A DNA stretch of 64,000 nucleotides from Pseudoalteromonas sp. NBT06-2 (GTDB taxonomy: Bacteria > Pseudomonadota > Gammaproteobacteria > Enterobacterales > Alteromonadaceae): the NCBI RefSeq assembly GCF_002276045.1, contig NZ_NQMR01000019.1, forward strand, positions 1 through 64,000. Reading direction: 5' to 3'. Below, in pieces: positions 46,103 through 54,610 of this stretch. The notes under the pieces were generated by a model. It did not search any database, had not been told where the DNA came from, and saw only the letters and a list, made by a program, of their open reading frames with translations. Position 1 is the first letter of the stretch. Every line of letters starts with the position of its first letter. A program made the position numbers and the translations under genes.

Positions 46103-46543
46103 ATGCGTACAATAAACTTTTCTCCACTAAACCGTTCATTCATCGGCTTTGAACAATTAACTTCTTTAATTGATACGGCTAAACGAAATGACAAAAAATC
46201 AAATTCCATTCCATATAATATAGAATCTTTTGATGATAATAAATATCGCATCACTATGGCTGTCTCTGGTTTTACAGAATCAGAATTAAATATTGAATCT
46301 CAAAATAAAGCTTTAAAAATCACAGGTACAATAGTACCAGTAGAGAAAGTAGAATCTGAGTTTGTTCATCAAGGACTTACCATTCAAAATTTTGAAAAAT
46401 CTTTCCAATTAGGTGATCACGTTAAGGTATTATCGGCAAATATCGAAAATGGTTTGTTATATATTGATTTAGAAAGAGAAATACCCGAAGAACTTAAACC
46501 TCGTCAAATTCAAATTGGTAAAGAGGTGTTAGTAGAACACTAA
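46103..46543 (+). CDS. Small heat-shock protein, second tandem copy (146 aa)
   Basis: Same architecture as its upstream paralogue: MRTINFSPLNRSFIGFEQLT, alpha-crystallin domain with YRITMAVSGFTESELNIESQ and FEKSFQLGDHVKVLSANIEN, and C-terminal PRQIQIG. The open frame extends 18 codons upstream, but that part is the RNA leader, and the paralogue shows the start at ATG 46103 after AGGATAATATT. Sequence divergence between the copies is moderate, mainly in the N-terminal arm and before the C-terminus. They may form mixed oligomers like IbpA/IbpB. Followed by a strong terminator. Confidence 0.92.
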   Translation: MRTINFSPLNRSFIGFEQLTSLIDTAKRNDKKSNSIPYNIESFDDNKYRITMAVSGFTESELNIESQNKALKITGTIVPVEKVESEFVHQGLTIQNFEKSFQLGDHVKVLSANIENGLLYIDLEREIPEELKPRQIQIGKEVLVEH

Positions 46544-46575
46544 TTTTGTTTATTTTTCGTTATTCCCCTGATTTT

Positions 46576-46598
46576 AAAGCCCGATTTATCGGGCTTTT
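46576..46598 (+). terminator. Rho-independent terminator after the hsp20 pair
   Basis: AAAGCCCGA-TTTA-TCGGGCTTT followed by TTC. It also lies 15-40 bases past the stop of the convergent nagZ-like gene and could serve both. Confidence 0.9.
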
Positions 46599-46612
46599 TC
46601 TATGCGTTAATA

Positions 46613-48418
46613 TTAAATATTAACGGTAACAGGTAAAACACCTTTTGCTGATATTTTCCCCGTTAATACTTTGCTTAAAGCATATAATGCAGGACTATTT
46701 ATTTCATTTGAATTGAGGTCAATATAAGTATTGTAGGCATATGTTGCTAAACAGAGATCTGCCACTTGTTTAAATTTAGTAATTTCATAAGGGGTTCTTA
46801 AGCTTACAAACATGGTTTGCTTATTATGTTTTTTGGCAAGTTTTAATAAATCATAAACAGCTTGTGGACTAGTTACATTTTTACTTATTTTTGAGTTTAC
46901 AGCTAAATCATCCATGCCGCCCATTTCTGCAGCACTTTGCTTGGGAGAAATATGGCTGGCTATTACAATATCAGCATTTTTGATCTGTTGGTGAACTTGA
47001 TTTAAATCATAATTGTGCATATTGGTATAGGTAATTAAAGTTTTATTGCCTAAATGCGTATTAAGCATATGCTTTAGTGTAATAGATTTTGTTTTATCAG
47101 GCATGATCAAATGAATTTTTTGATTTTCCTTCAGAGGTAAAATGTCATCACAACCAGTAACTAACGTAATGGCATCATCAGCCAGTTGCTGCTCTAACTT
47201 TCGACTTAGATCACTGGCAAGTTGTGTTTTTGCTTTTTTTATTGAATCACTTATATCAACATCAAATGATTTTTCTAACTCATAATCATTTTTAAGCTTT
47301 TGGATACGATAAAATGAGCTATGGATCTCTTTTTTATCTAATTCTCCTATTTCTATTGCACAGACTATGGCATCAATGAGTTTTTCTAACTTATTAAAAT
47401 CTAGCGGGCTCCTGATTTTGATTGGCATTAGTGCAATATCAACACCCGCTTTAAAAGTGTTTATAACAGCATCATGTTCGCTAAAAAAGTTAGCTATGCC
47501 AGCCATATCTAAAGCATCAGTAATAATGACACCTTGATAATTTAATTCGTTACGTAAAATATCATTGATCATAATGCGAGACATCGTAGCAGGTTTAAGT
47601 ACTTTGGTGCCAGATTTGGTAATAAATTCACTATTATCTAATGCAGGGTATTGTATATGTGCAGTCATGATCATTGCAGGTTTTGAGTTTTCTATTATGT
47701 ATTTAAATGGTGCGATATCCATTTTATATATTGTACCAAGATCGTGCGTTACAACAGGTAAACTTGTATGACTATCAACATCGGTATCACCATGACCAGG
47801 GTAATGCTTAATGGTGCTTATGATATTTTTTTGAAATGCTTTTACTTGTGATAATCCCAGTTTCGCAACTGTTTCAGGGCTCTCACCAAAAGAGCGCACA
47901 TTTATCACTGGGTTATTAGGGTTTGCATTTACATCTATAGTGGGGGCGTGGTTAACATTAAAACCTAAATGGTTTAGTTCATTCCCTATAACTTCTGCGG
48001 TTTTAGCTGCATATACACAACCATATTTTTCATAAGTTGCTCCAATTGACATATTTCCGGTAAATGAGGTGGTATCTTGACGGTTGGTTCTAAATACGCG
48101 CCCTCCCTCTTGATCAACTGAAATAAGTAAAGGAAATTTAAAATGAGAATTTGAAGCTGCTTGTTGTAAGTCATAATTGAGTTTGATGGTTTGTTCTGGG
48201 TTTTCTAAATTGTCTGAAAATAAAATAATGCCACCTAGGTGACTATCACTTATAAAAGTTTTAATTGATTTAGGGAGTGTGGTTAATGGTTTACGTTCAT
48301 TTATTTTAGAGATGGGTTCATCATTATAAAAACGTAAATCAATCATTAATTTTTGTGCAATTTGTACTTTTAAAGGTACATTTTGATGTTTTATTTTATT
48401 TCCAGATACAACTGACAT
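46613..48418 (-). CDS. nagZ: Glycoside hydrolase family 3 beta-N-acetylglucosaminidase, NagZ-like (601 aa)
   Basis: The GH3 N-terminal barrel includes LLISVDQEGGRVFRT and the NagZ signature IKHYPGHGDTDVDSHTSLPV (Lys204 to His217, with the catalytic Asp215-His217 dyad). Probable nucleophile Asp301 lies in GVIITDALDMAGI. Unlike the ~340-residue E. coli NagZ, a further ~230 residues follow with an alpha/beta GH3 C-terminal-type domain, as in Bacillus NagZ/YbbC-like enzymes. It removes GlcNAc from muropeptide fragments. It is divergent from anmK, 85 bases away, so the two form a peptidoglycan-recycling locus. No signal peptide: probably cytoplasmic. Confidence 0.88.
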   Translation of the reverse strand: MSVVSGNKIKHQNVPLKVQIAQKLMIDLRFYNDEPISKINERKPLTTLPKSIKTFISDSHLGGIILFSDNLENPEQTIKLNYDLQQAASNSHFKFPLLISVDQEGGRVFRTNRQDTTSFTGNMSIGATYEKYGCVYAAKTAEVIGNELNHLGFNVNHAPTIDVNANPNNPVINVRSFGESPETVAKLGLSQVKAFQKNIISTIKHYPGHGDTDVDSHTSLPVVTHDLGTIYKMDIAPFKYIIENSKPAMIMTAHIQYPALDNSEFITKSGTKVLKPATMSRIMINDILRNELNYQGVIITDALDMAGIANFFSEHDAVINTFKAGVDIALMPIKIRSPLDFNKLEKLIDAIVCAIEIGELDKKEIHSSFYRIQKLKNDYELEKSFDVDISDSIKKAKTQLASDLSRKLEQQLADDAITLVTGCDDILPLKENQKIHLIMPDKTKSITLKHMLNTHLGNKTLITYTNMHNYDLNQVHQQIKNADIVIASHISPKQSAAEMGGMDDLAVNSKISKNVTSPQAVYDLLKLAKKHNKQTMFVSLRTPYEITKFKQVADLCLATYAYNTYIDLNSNEINSPALYALSKVLTGKISAKGVLPVTVNI

Positions 48419-48503
48419 TTAAAGTCCTGTTTTTAAAACCATAAAGTGGCTAAAATCTAAATTAGATTTAAATTCGTCGCTTGCTTTGAGATTGTTATTT
48501 TAT

Positions 48504-49661
48504 ATGAAAACCACCAATACAACAGATACTTCTTTAAACCAATATTATTTAGGCATAATGTCAGGAACAAGTCTTGATGGTATAGATGTCGCTTTGGTAT
48601 CAATTTCTAAAAATGATAATAAAACGACCTTTGTAGTTGGGGAGGAATTTCCCTTTGATAATGATTTACGCAAAAGTATATTGTCATTATGTGAAACACA
48701 AAATACTTCATTACAAAATTTGGGTGAGATCACTGGTGAGTTAAGTTTAGCTTATGCCAAAGCGGTTAATTTACTTTTAAAGAATCAAAAAATAGCGCCA
48801 AGCCAAATTATTGCGATAGGTTGTCATGGGCAAACTGTATTTCATCAGCCTTGTGGTAATAATTCATTTTCAATGCAATTGGTTGATGCTGCAAAAATAG
48901 CAGTCAATACTAATATTACAACTGTGACTGATTTTAGGTCAATGGATATTGCTTTAGGTGGTCAAGGTGCACCATTAGTGCCTTTGTTTCATCAAGGATT
49001 AGTTTCTCAAATGACATCAATAATCGAGCAACCTCTCGTATTCTTAAATATAGGCGGTATCGCAAATATATCTATTATTAATCCACCTCCTTTAATTGGT
49101 TTTGACACTGGGCCAGGTAATGTATTACTTGATAGTTGGATGGCTAAAGTATCTGGTAAACGATATGATGAAAATGGTGGCTTTTCTGCAAAAGGAAAAT
49201 GTAACGATACATTATTAAAGTTACTTGGTTCAGAAAATTATTTTGGTTTACCTGCGCCAAAAAGTACAGGACGTGAATTGTTTAACTTAGAGTGGCTTGA
49301 GCAAAAACTGACTTATTATAAAGGTGATATATCTGATGAAGATGTTATGGCGACACTTGTTGCTTTAACTTGTAACCCTATTGTTGAAGCTATCAATTAT
49401 TTACCCTCCGGTCGCCTTTTAGTATGTGGTGGTGGCGCTAAAAATAATGCAATTATGCAATATTTGAAAACCTCATTACCAACTTGGCAAGTTAAAGTAA
49501 CAGATGATGTGGGGATCAGTGGTGATTTTATGGAAGCGATGGCTTTCGCTTGGTTAGCACATAGATGTTTAAATAGACTATCTGGTAATGATCCACAAGT
49601 GACAGGGGCAAGGCGCTCTGAGATATGTGGTTCAATTACACGAATATTTAATAGTTTTTAG
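48504..49661 (+). CDS. anmK: Anhydro-N-acetylmuramic acid kinase (385 aa)
   Basis: AnmK motifs throughout: YYLGIMSGTSLDGIDVALVS (phosphate binding), IAIGCHGQTVFHQP, TDFRSMDIALGGQGAPLVPL with the catalytic Asp, LNIGGIANIS and IGFDTGPGNVLLDSWM. The frame is open to a TTG at 48486, but ATG 48504 is likelier. It opens the 1,6-anhydro ring of anhMurNAc and phosphorylates it, feeding MurNAc-6-P into recycling. It pairs functionally with the divergent NagZ-like glycosidase. Confidence 0.95.
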   Translation: MKTTNTTDTSLNQYYLGIMSGTSLDGIDVALVSISKNDNKTTFVVGEEFPFDNDLRKSILSLCETQNTSLQNLGEITGELSLAYAKAVNLLLKNQKIAPSQIIAIGCHGQTVFHQPCGNNSFSMQLVDAAKIAVNTNITTVTDFRSMDIALGGQGAPLVPLFHQGLVSQMTSIIEQPLVFLNIGGIANISIINPPPLIGFDTGPGNVLLDSWMAKVSGKRYDENGGFSAKGKCNDTLLKLLGSENYFGLPAPKSTGRELFNLEWLEQKLTYYKGDISDEDVMATLVALTCNPIVEAINYLPSGRLLVCGGGAKNNAIMQYLKTSLPTWQVKVTDDVGISGDFMEAMAFAWLAHRCLNRLSGNDPQVTGARRSEICGSITRIFNSF

Positions 49662-49699
49662 CAGAAGTACTTACCTTTAACGAAATAAATTACTGATCG

Positions 49700-50599
49700 T
49701 TAGTTTTTTGAATAATGCTTCAGAATTTCTAGTAATCTCAACTTGTTATTTTGAGAGATGTCTACTCTATGAAAAATGTATGCAATAGACTCCGCTAATG
49801 TGATTTGATGTAAGTTATCTTTTTTATTGAGAAGTAATTTATGGCATTGGCATTCTAACTCTTTGAATGATGGTACTTGCTCTACAAGTTCATTAATATG
49901 TGGTTGATCCATTTCATCTTGATAAACCCAATGACACTGCTCATGTAAGTTAATCAATAGTTTTTCAAATGTTGTTTCTGATAAGGAGGACTGAGCTCTC
50001 GTAATAGAGGCTAGCGCTATAATATGGTGACCCCAAAATCCAGGTTGTGCAAGGGCGCATTTTAATACTTCATTTATTCCAAAATTTTCTAAATGTTTGT
50101 AATCATGGTGTAAAGGGTATGACTTATGATTGTTGCCATAAAATGTAGCTGTAATAAACTCACAGAATCGCTCAATAAACCTCAGTTTTTGATTTTCAGT
50201 GTGTACCTCGTCCCATGCTTTTATAAATGCTAATAAAATTGATACATTGTGCCCTAAATATTCATTTTTTTCGGTACTTTGTTCTAAGTAGTAATCAAAT
50301 ATTTTTTTACTACAAGATTCTTGAAACCAATCTAGCATTGTGAAATATGCATATGGATATATTGCATGGGCTAAAACCCAATGTCTGCGCCTTCTAATAA
50401 CTTCAAAAGGAAGTTCATTAGATTGTAGTATTTTTAAATCAAATTTAGGTTCTTCTATTTTGATTAGATTTTCAATTGTACTCCAATCTTCTTTTGGCCA
50501 ATTAAACATATTTTTAAGAGACTTTACTGCTAAATAGCACTTTATTGCGTGTTGCTGATGTATGGTTGCCACTCTTTCTAATGCGCTATTTAGTTGCAT
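49700..50599 (-). CDS. Hypothetical alpha-helical protein (299 aa)
   Basis: Mostly helical, without signal peptide or membrane helices, rich in Trp, His and Tyr: RRRRHWVLAHAIYPYAYFTM, LHEQCHWVYQDEMDQ and QPGFWGHHIIALASITRAQS. Several His residues stand near acids (CHWVYQDE, GHHIIA), which could bind metal, but I recognise no family. AGTTGCATGG context with no strong ribosome-binding site before the start. Convergent with anmK, with 38 bases between the stops. Function unknown. Confidence 0.5.
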   Translation of the reverse strand: MQLNSALERVATIHQQHAIKCYLAVKSLKNMFNWPKEDWSTIENLIKIEEPKFDLKILQSNELPFEVIRRRRHWVLAHAIYPYAYFTMLDWFQESCSKKIFDYYLEQSTEKNEYLGHNVSILLAFIKAWDEVHTENQKLRFIERFCEFITATFYGNNHKSYPLHHDYKHLENFGINEVLKCALAQPGFWGHHIIALASITRAQSSLSETTFEKLLINLHEQCHWVYQDEMDQPHINELVEQVPSFKELECQCHKLLLNKKDNLHQITLAESIAYIFHRVDISQNNKLRLLEILKHYSKN

Positions 50600-51011
50600 G
50601 GTAAATCCAAGTTATTGAATAAAAATAATATTATAATTTATTATGCTAATAGATTATATGAAATATGTGGACTACACACTACAGCTTAACTTTGCCTGTT
50701 TTTGATATCGATTTTTTGCTTTTTCAAGGCTTGCACCATCCATACAATAATTAATACCAATACCATGCCTAAAGCGCTTAGAACTTCCGCTGATTGACCT
50801 CTTTATTAACGAAAATAGTATAAGTCGCATCGTTTTTTCTGCTGATTTAGCTCATTTCAATTTTTAAATTACATTTTCATGTCAACCAATTCAACTTTTA
50901 AGCGTTTATAGTTTTAAGTTAATTATTTCAAATCAGAATTGACTACATTTATTGTAAGAATTTTTCTGTATTTAAATTGAAATAAATGCAAAGTAATTTA
51001 GGGGAACCATT
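50600..51011. other. Intergenic region with a possible membrane-protein tail relic
   Basis: On the minus strand at about 50693-50800 the reading GQSAEVLSALGMVLVLIIVW MVQALKKQKIDIKN looks like the last membrane helix and basic tail of a transporter, but it has no upstream body. The remainder is AT-rich. AGGGGA at 51000-51005 is the ribosome-binding site of the next gene. Confidence 0.35.
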
Positions 51012-53387
51012 TTGTTTAAAAAGTCTAATAATAAGATGATAAATGACTATCGGACATCATTTATATTTGTAATGCTGTTATTTTTAATTGGTGGTTGTGG
51101 CGGAAGTTCCTCTTCAGAAAAAATGGTCGATATTGTGCCAGATCCTATTGTTGATGATGGCACAGGATCTGGAAATGACTCTGGTAACGATAATGATACA
51201 CCAGTTTCTGATAGTAGTTTGAGTGTAGTCGGTCATAGCGAAAATAACTTAATGGCGATAGCGAGTGTAATCACACAAGAAAATGCACAAGTTATAATCG
51301 AATTTAGTTCAGAAAATACAGCTCTTAAACAAACCCTTAAAAGTGATCTAGGTAAAGAGCACGTTTTTACGATTGTTGGTATGCGTGAAAATACACCATA
51401 TAACTTTAAAGCCATCATTACAGATAGTAATAATCAAGTTTATGAAACAGATATAGAAACACATACAACTGGTGATTTACCTGCAGATGCACCAATCGTT
51501 GAAGTTTTAACACATGAACAAAATAGCCTTGGTGGTATTACTTTTTTTGCTGCTACTGAAGGTGCTTCAACTTTTTATGGTGTAGATGAAGCTGGTGAAT
51601 ATGTATGGTATTTACATGGAGATAATATTCCTATGTCGGCATCCCCTGTTGTGAAATCTTTAGGTGACGGACGATTAATGTTATTGCTAACACGTGCTGT
51701 TTGGATAATTGATACCAAAGGAGAAATTTTACAAACATATGATTTGCCAACATATCACCATGATGTAAATTTATTAAGTAATGGTAATTTATTAGTACTG
51801 ACCACTGAAGTTGCCACAATTAATAATGAACAAATCAAAGGCGATAAAATTATAGAACTTGATCAGCAAGGTAATACGTTATGGCAATGGTCTTCTTTTG
51901 AACATATGGATACAGAGCGTTTTCCGGGAGTATTGGCTAATCGAATTAATAACGGGCAAAAAGATTGGACTCATTCGAATGCGCTTTTTTATGATCCCCA
52001 TGACGATACAATTCTATTATCTAGTCGCTCACAAAGCTGGGTGCTTAATATTGATCATCAAACGGGAAATGTACTTTGGATTTTAGGTGATGATAAAGAG
52101 ATATCTAATAGCTACTCAGGTAGTTTTTTCACATTAAATAATGGCAGTTGGATGGCAAGTCAGCATGCCGCTATGTTTACAAACTTGGGTGATATTTTAA
52201 TATTTGATAATCGAAATGAGTCAGAACTTGCCGGCAATATAAATAATAGTAGGGCGGTGCGTTATAACATTAATACCAATGAAATGACGGCTGTTCAAAA
52301 CTGGGAATATATCGCTCCTAAATATACCCAAGCTTTAGGTGATGTTGATGAATTATCCAATGGCAATATTTTAATTAATGCTGGTGGTCCCGGTAGCAGT
52401 AATACAGCACATATTATTGAAGTAACACCTGAGTTGCCATCGCAAGTGACATGGGAGTTAATAGTCTTAAATACTGCTATTTATCGTGCAGAACGTATTA
52501 GTTGGCAAAATTTAATGAGTAGCTCTGTTGGTTTAGTCCAAACTCCGCCAAATAATGTAAATTCTCCCATTGATATTGCTAATTGCAGTGAAGCAGTTAA
52601 CTTTGTTGATACCAATAATTCAGATAATTATATTGATTATAATTTAGATGGTAATACCAATGCAGATCTTTTTGGCGATGCGTTAAAACCAACATTAAGT
52701 GTGACTTGTGATGATGAAGTGTTATATGTTACGAGTAATGGTGCGACTAATTTTGATTGGATCAATTTAGGTCAAGGCAGCGCGATCCCTTCTACCATTT
52801 ATAAAAGTTGGACGATACCGAGAAACCCTAACTTAACATCACAACAAGTGGCGATTCCTTTATTGGGCCCGATTGCTGTGACGGTGACAGGTCTGCAAAT
52901 TTTTGGTCCAAATGAAAACTCAGCTGATAACTATGCAAATCCTGTAACGGATGGTTTATTGAACTATTGTGGCGGCCATACCCGTGAGTATCATTTTCAT
53001 GAACGTGCAAAGTGCTTTTTTGAATGGGAAACCTTAGGAGGTGCTGAGTCTTTATTACCAGCACAAACGTCAGGAGTTGTAATGGCTTATGCATTAGATG
53101 GCTTCCCTATTATGTCACCTTGGGAATGTAGCGATGAAAGTTGTAGTAGCACAGTTAAAGTAAATAGCAGCTATCGTTATATTGGTACAGGAGATTATTC
53201 AAATGAAAACGCTTGGAACTATCATGAGTACCAAGCAGATTTAAGTCCACTAGATGAATGTAATGGTATGATACGTCCTGATGGCAGTTATGCTTATTAC
53301 GCGACAGATGAATGGCCTTATTATATGGCATGTTTCAAAGGGCCAACACATTTAGTATCTGACAATAACCCGAGATTTAATCCGTAG
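51012..53387 (+). CDS. Lipoprotein fusing an arylsulfotransferase-like propeller to a YHYH domain (791 aa)
   Basis: Start is TTG, with AGGGGA six bases upstream; the next ATG is eight codons in. A lipoprotein signal (LLFLIGGCGGSSSS, lipobox Cys) is followed by an acidic linker and a fibronectin-like strand domain (about 70-150). Then comes an ASST-type six-bladed propeller (about 155-520) with DWTHSNALFYDPHDDTILLS, TYHHDVNLLSNGNLLVLTTE and ASQHAAMFTNLGDILIFDNR. The C-terminal YHYH domain (about 540-790) has LNYCGGHTREYHFHERAKCF, GFPIMSPWECS and NYHEYQADLSPLDECNGMIR. YHYH domains are uncharacterised secreted His-rich modules. The fusion suggests an outer-membrane-attached enzyme, with substrate unknown. 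Confidence 0.8.
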   Translation: MFKKSNNKMINDYRTSFIFVMLLFLIGGCGGSSSSEKMVDIVPDPIVDDGTGSGNDSGNDNDTPVSDSSLSVVGHSENNLMAIASVITQENAQVIIEFSSENTALKQTLKSDLGKEHVFTIVGMRENTPYNFKAIITDSNNQVYETDIETHTTGDLPADAPIVEVLTHEQNSLGGITFFAATEGASTFYGVDEAGEYVWYLHGDNIPMSASPVVKSLGDGRLMLLLTRAVWIIDTKGEILQTYDLPTYHHDVNLLSNGNLLVLTTEVATINNEQIKGDKIIELDQQGNTLWQWSSFEHMDTERFPGVLANRINNGQKDWTHSNALFYDPHDDTILLSSRSQSWVLNIDHQTGNVLWILGDDKEISNSYSGSFFTLNNGSWMASQHAAMFTNLGDILIFDNRNESELAGNINNSRAVRYNINTNEMTAVQNWEYIAPKYTQALGDVDELSNGNILINAGGPGSSNTAHIIEVTPELPSQVTWELIVLNTAIYRAERISWQNLMSSSVGLVQTPPNNVNSPIDIANCSEAVNFVDTNNSDNYIDYNLDGNTNADLFGDALKPTLSVTCDDEVLYVTSNGATNFDWINLGQGSAIPSTIYKSWTIPRNPNLTSQQVAIPLLGPIAVTVTGLQIFGPNENSADNYANPVTDGLLNYCGGHTREYHFHERAKCFFEWETLGGAESLLPAQTSGVVMAYALDGFPIMSPWECSDESCSSTVKVNSSYRYIGTGDYSNENAWNYHEYQADLSPLDECNGMIRPDGSYAYYATDEWPYYMACFKGPTHLVSDNNPRFNP

Positions 53388-53407
53388 TTTATAATTTATA
53401 GTTTAAT

Positions 53408-53440
53408 AAGCCACATTTAGTGTAATAGATGTGGCTTTTG
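53408..53440 (+). terminator. Terminator after the ASST-YHYH gene
   Basis: AAGCCACAT (53408-53416) pairs perfectly with ATGTGGCTT (53429-53437) and runs into T residues. It covers the GTG at 53431, which therefore cannot be the start of the next gene. Confidence 0.8.
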
Positions 53441-53451
53441 GAATATCAGTT

Positions 53452-54189
53452 TTGAATATAAAAATATTAAAAAACACATGGCTTAAACTTAGCTTTGTTT
53501 GGCTTTTATTAATCAAGAGTAGTTTAGTATTAGCACACAGTGATGACTTTACAAGAGTTGAAGTTAAGCTGCAGATCCCCGCACTAGATAATAAATTAAC
53601 AGCACAAAATGGTGACTTAATTAATTTAACGCAAGCTTATCTGTCTTCATTTAGTTTTGAATTAATTGCCTGCCCACAAATTAACTTAAAACCTGTTAAT
53701 AATGATAAAGTTAATTTGTTATCTTGGTTAATACCTGCGGCTCATGCTAATCATGGTGTGAGCTTTACAAAGCCAACTCAAATACCCGTTCAACAACGCC
53801 ATAATTTATTAGTTAAAACAGATATTTATTTAGGCATATATAAGTTGCCCAAAGGAAAATATTGTCAAATGAATTACACCTTGGGTAAGGTACCAGATAA
53901 CCAAGGTTTATCTTCTGAAATCACTAAATCGAGCTTATTTATTGCAGGGAAACAATTTGAATTAAATATAGGTACTTCTCATATAATTGCTAAATCAGAT
54001 TATGCTTTTGGTAAAAACTTTCCTATCAATTTAGAGATCCCAGCTAGTCATAAGCCATTATCATTAGTTATTTCAATTAATGTAAGTGAAGCCCTTAAAA
54101 TAATAACTCACTCAGTACCTAGCCATAAAAATGGGAGGCTGGTTTTGTTATCTTTATCTGAACAAGTTACATTAGAGTTAATGTTATGA
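53452..54189 (+). CDS. Periplasmic hypothetical protein linked to the YHYH lipoprotein (245 aa)
   Basis: With TTG 53452 as start (GGA nine bases upstream; the GTG at 53431 is inside a terminator stem) the N-terminus is NIKILKNTWLKLSFVWLLLI ending ...VLAHSDD, a clear signal peptide. The mature protein is beta-rich with two Cys (ELIACPQ, KGKYCQMNY) and a His-containing segment AAHANHGVSF. It resembles proteins found beside YHYH-domain lipoproteins in marine bacteria, but I cannot name a family. Adjacent, co-directional position suggests joint function at the cell surface. Expression by partial read-through of the terminator is possible. Confidence 0.5.
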   Translation: MNIKILKNTWLKLSFVWLLLIKSSLVLAHSDDFTRVEVKLQIPALDNKLTAQNGDLINLTQAYLSSFSFELIACPQINLKPVNNDKVNLLSWLIPAAHANHGVSFTKPTQIPVQQRHNLLVKTDIYLGIYKLPKGKYCQMNYTLGKVPDNQGLSSEITKSSLFIAGKQFELNIGTSHIIAKSDYAFGKNFPINLEIPASHKPLSLVISINVSEALKIITHSVPSHKNGRLVLLSLSEQVTLELML

Positions 54190-54355
54190 GCTGCTAAAGA
54201 GACACCGTCCAACAAATTATTAAACAAAAGCTGAATATATTCTAGTACTTAAAGGAAATCATGCTGGTATGCCAGCTGAGCTTGAAGCATGGGTGGCATA
54301 CAAGTGAGATCTTATGTTATTGCCAAGTAGCACAGGTAAAGAGGTATATACAACA
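54190..54355. other. Intergenic relic DNA
   Basis: Contains a short open reading LKGNHAGMPAELEAWVAYK (about 54250-54306) that looks like a fragment of a longer protein but is too short to assign. Together with the repeat relic that follows, it fills the 420-bp gap before the lipoxygenase-like gene. Confidence 0.3.
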
Positions 54356-54553
54356 TATACCCGTATTCTTGGCAATGCATGTAGGGAACAACGAGCATGA
54401 TTTTCTTAGAAGTCCCTTATGTGTTGGTTTAGAAGCACTTTAAGCCGCGTTATTGATCTTGAAAAGGGAATAACCATTCTCTTCAATTAATGCCTTATCT
54501 AAATCCTGTTTAATTCTCGCCGAAATCGCTCGTTTTGAGGTATTATGGGTATA
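54356..54553. repeat. Degenerate relative of the short TIR element
   Basis: TATACCC and GGGTATA ends enclose a diverged interior that still contains AACAACGAGCATGATTTTCT, AGAAGTCCCTTATG and AAAAGGGAATAACCATTCTC. The subterminal repeats are lost (GCTCGTTTTGAGGTATTATG instead of CATCTTGAAGTGG). It shows that an older or sister family shares the core. Confidence 0.7.
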
Positions 54554-54610
54554 TATTGTTAAAATAGTATATTGAAAAATATTTTAATCTTGATTCGGAA
54601 GTTATTCAAA

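Noticed and set aside
53431..53451. GTG start for the gene after the ASST-YHYH protein
   Set aside because: The codon lies inside the 3' arm of a terminator hairpin; TTG 53452 with GGA nine bases upstream fits better and begins directly with the signal peptide.
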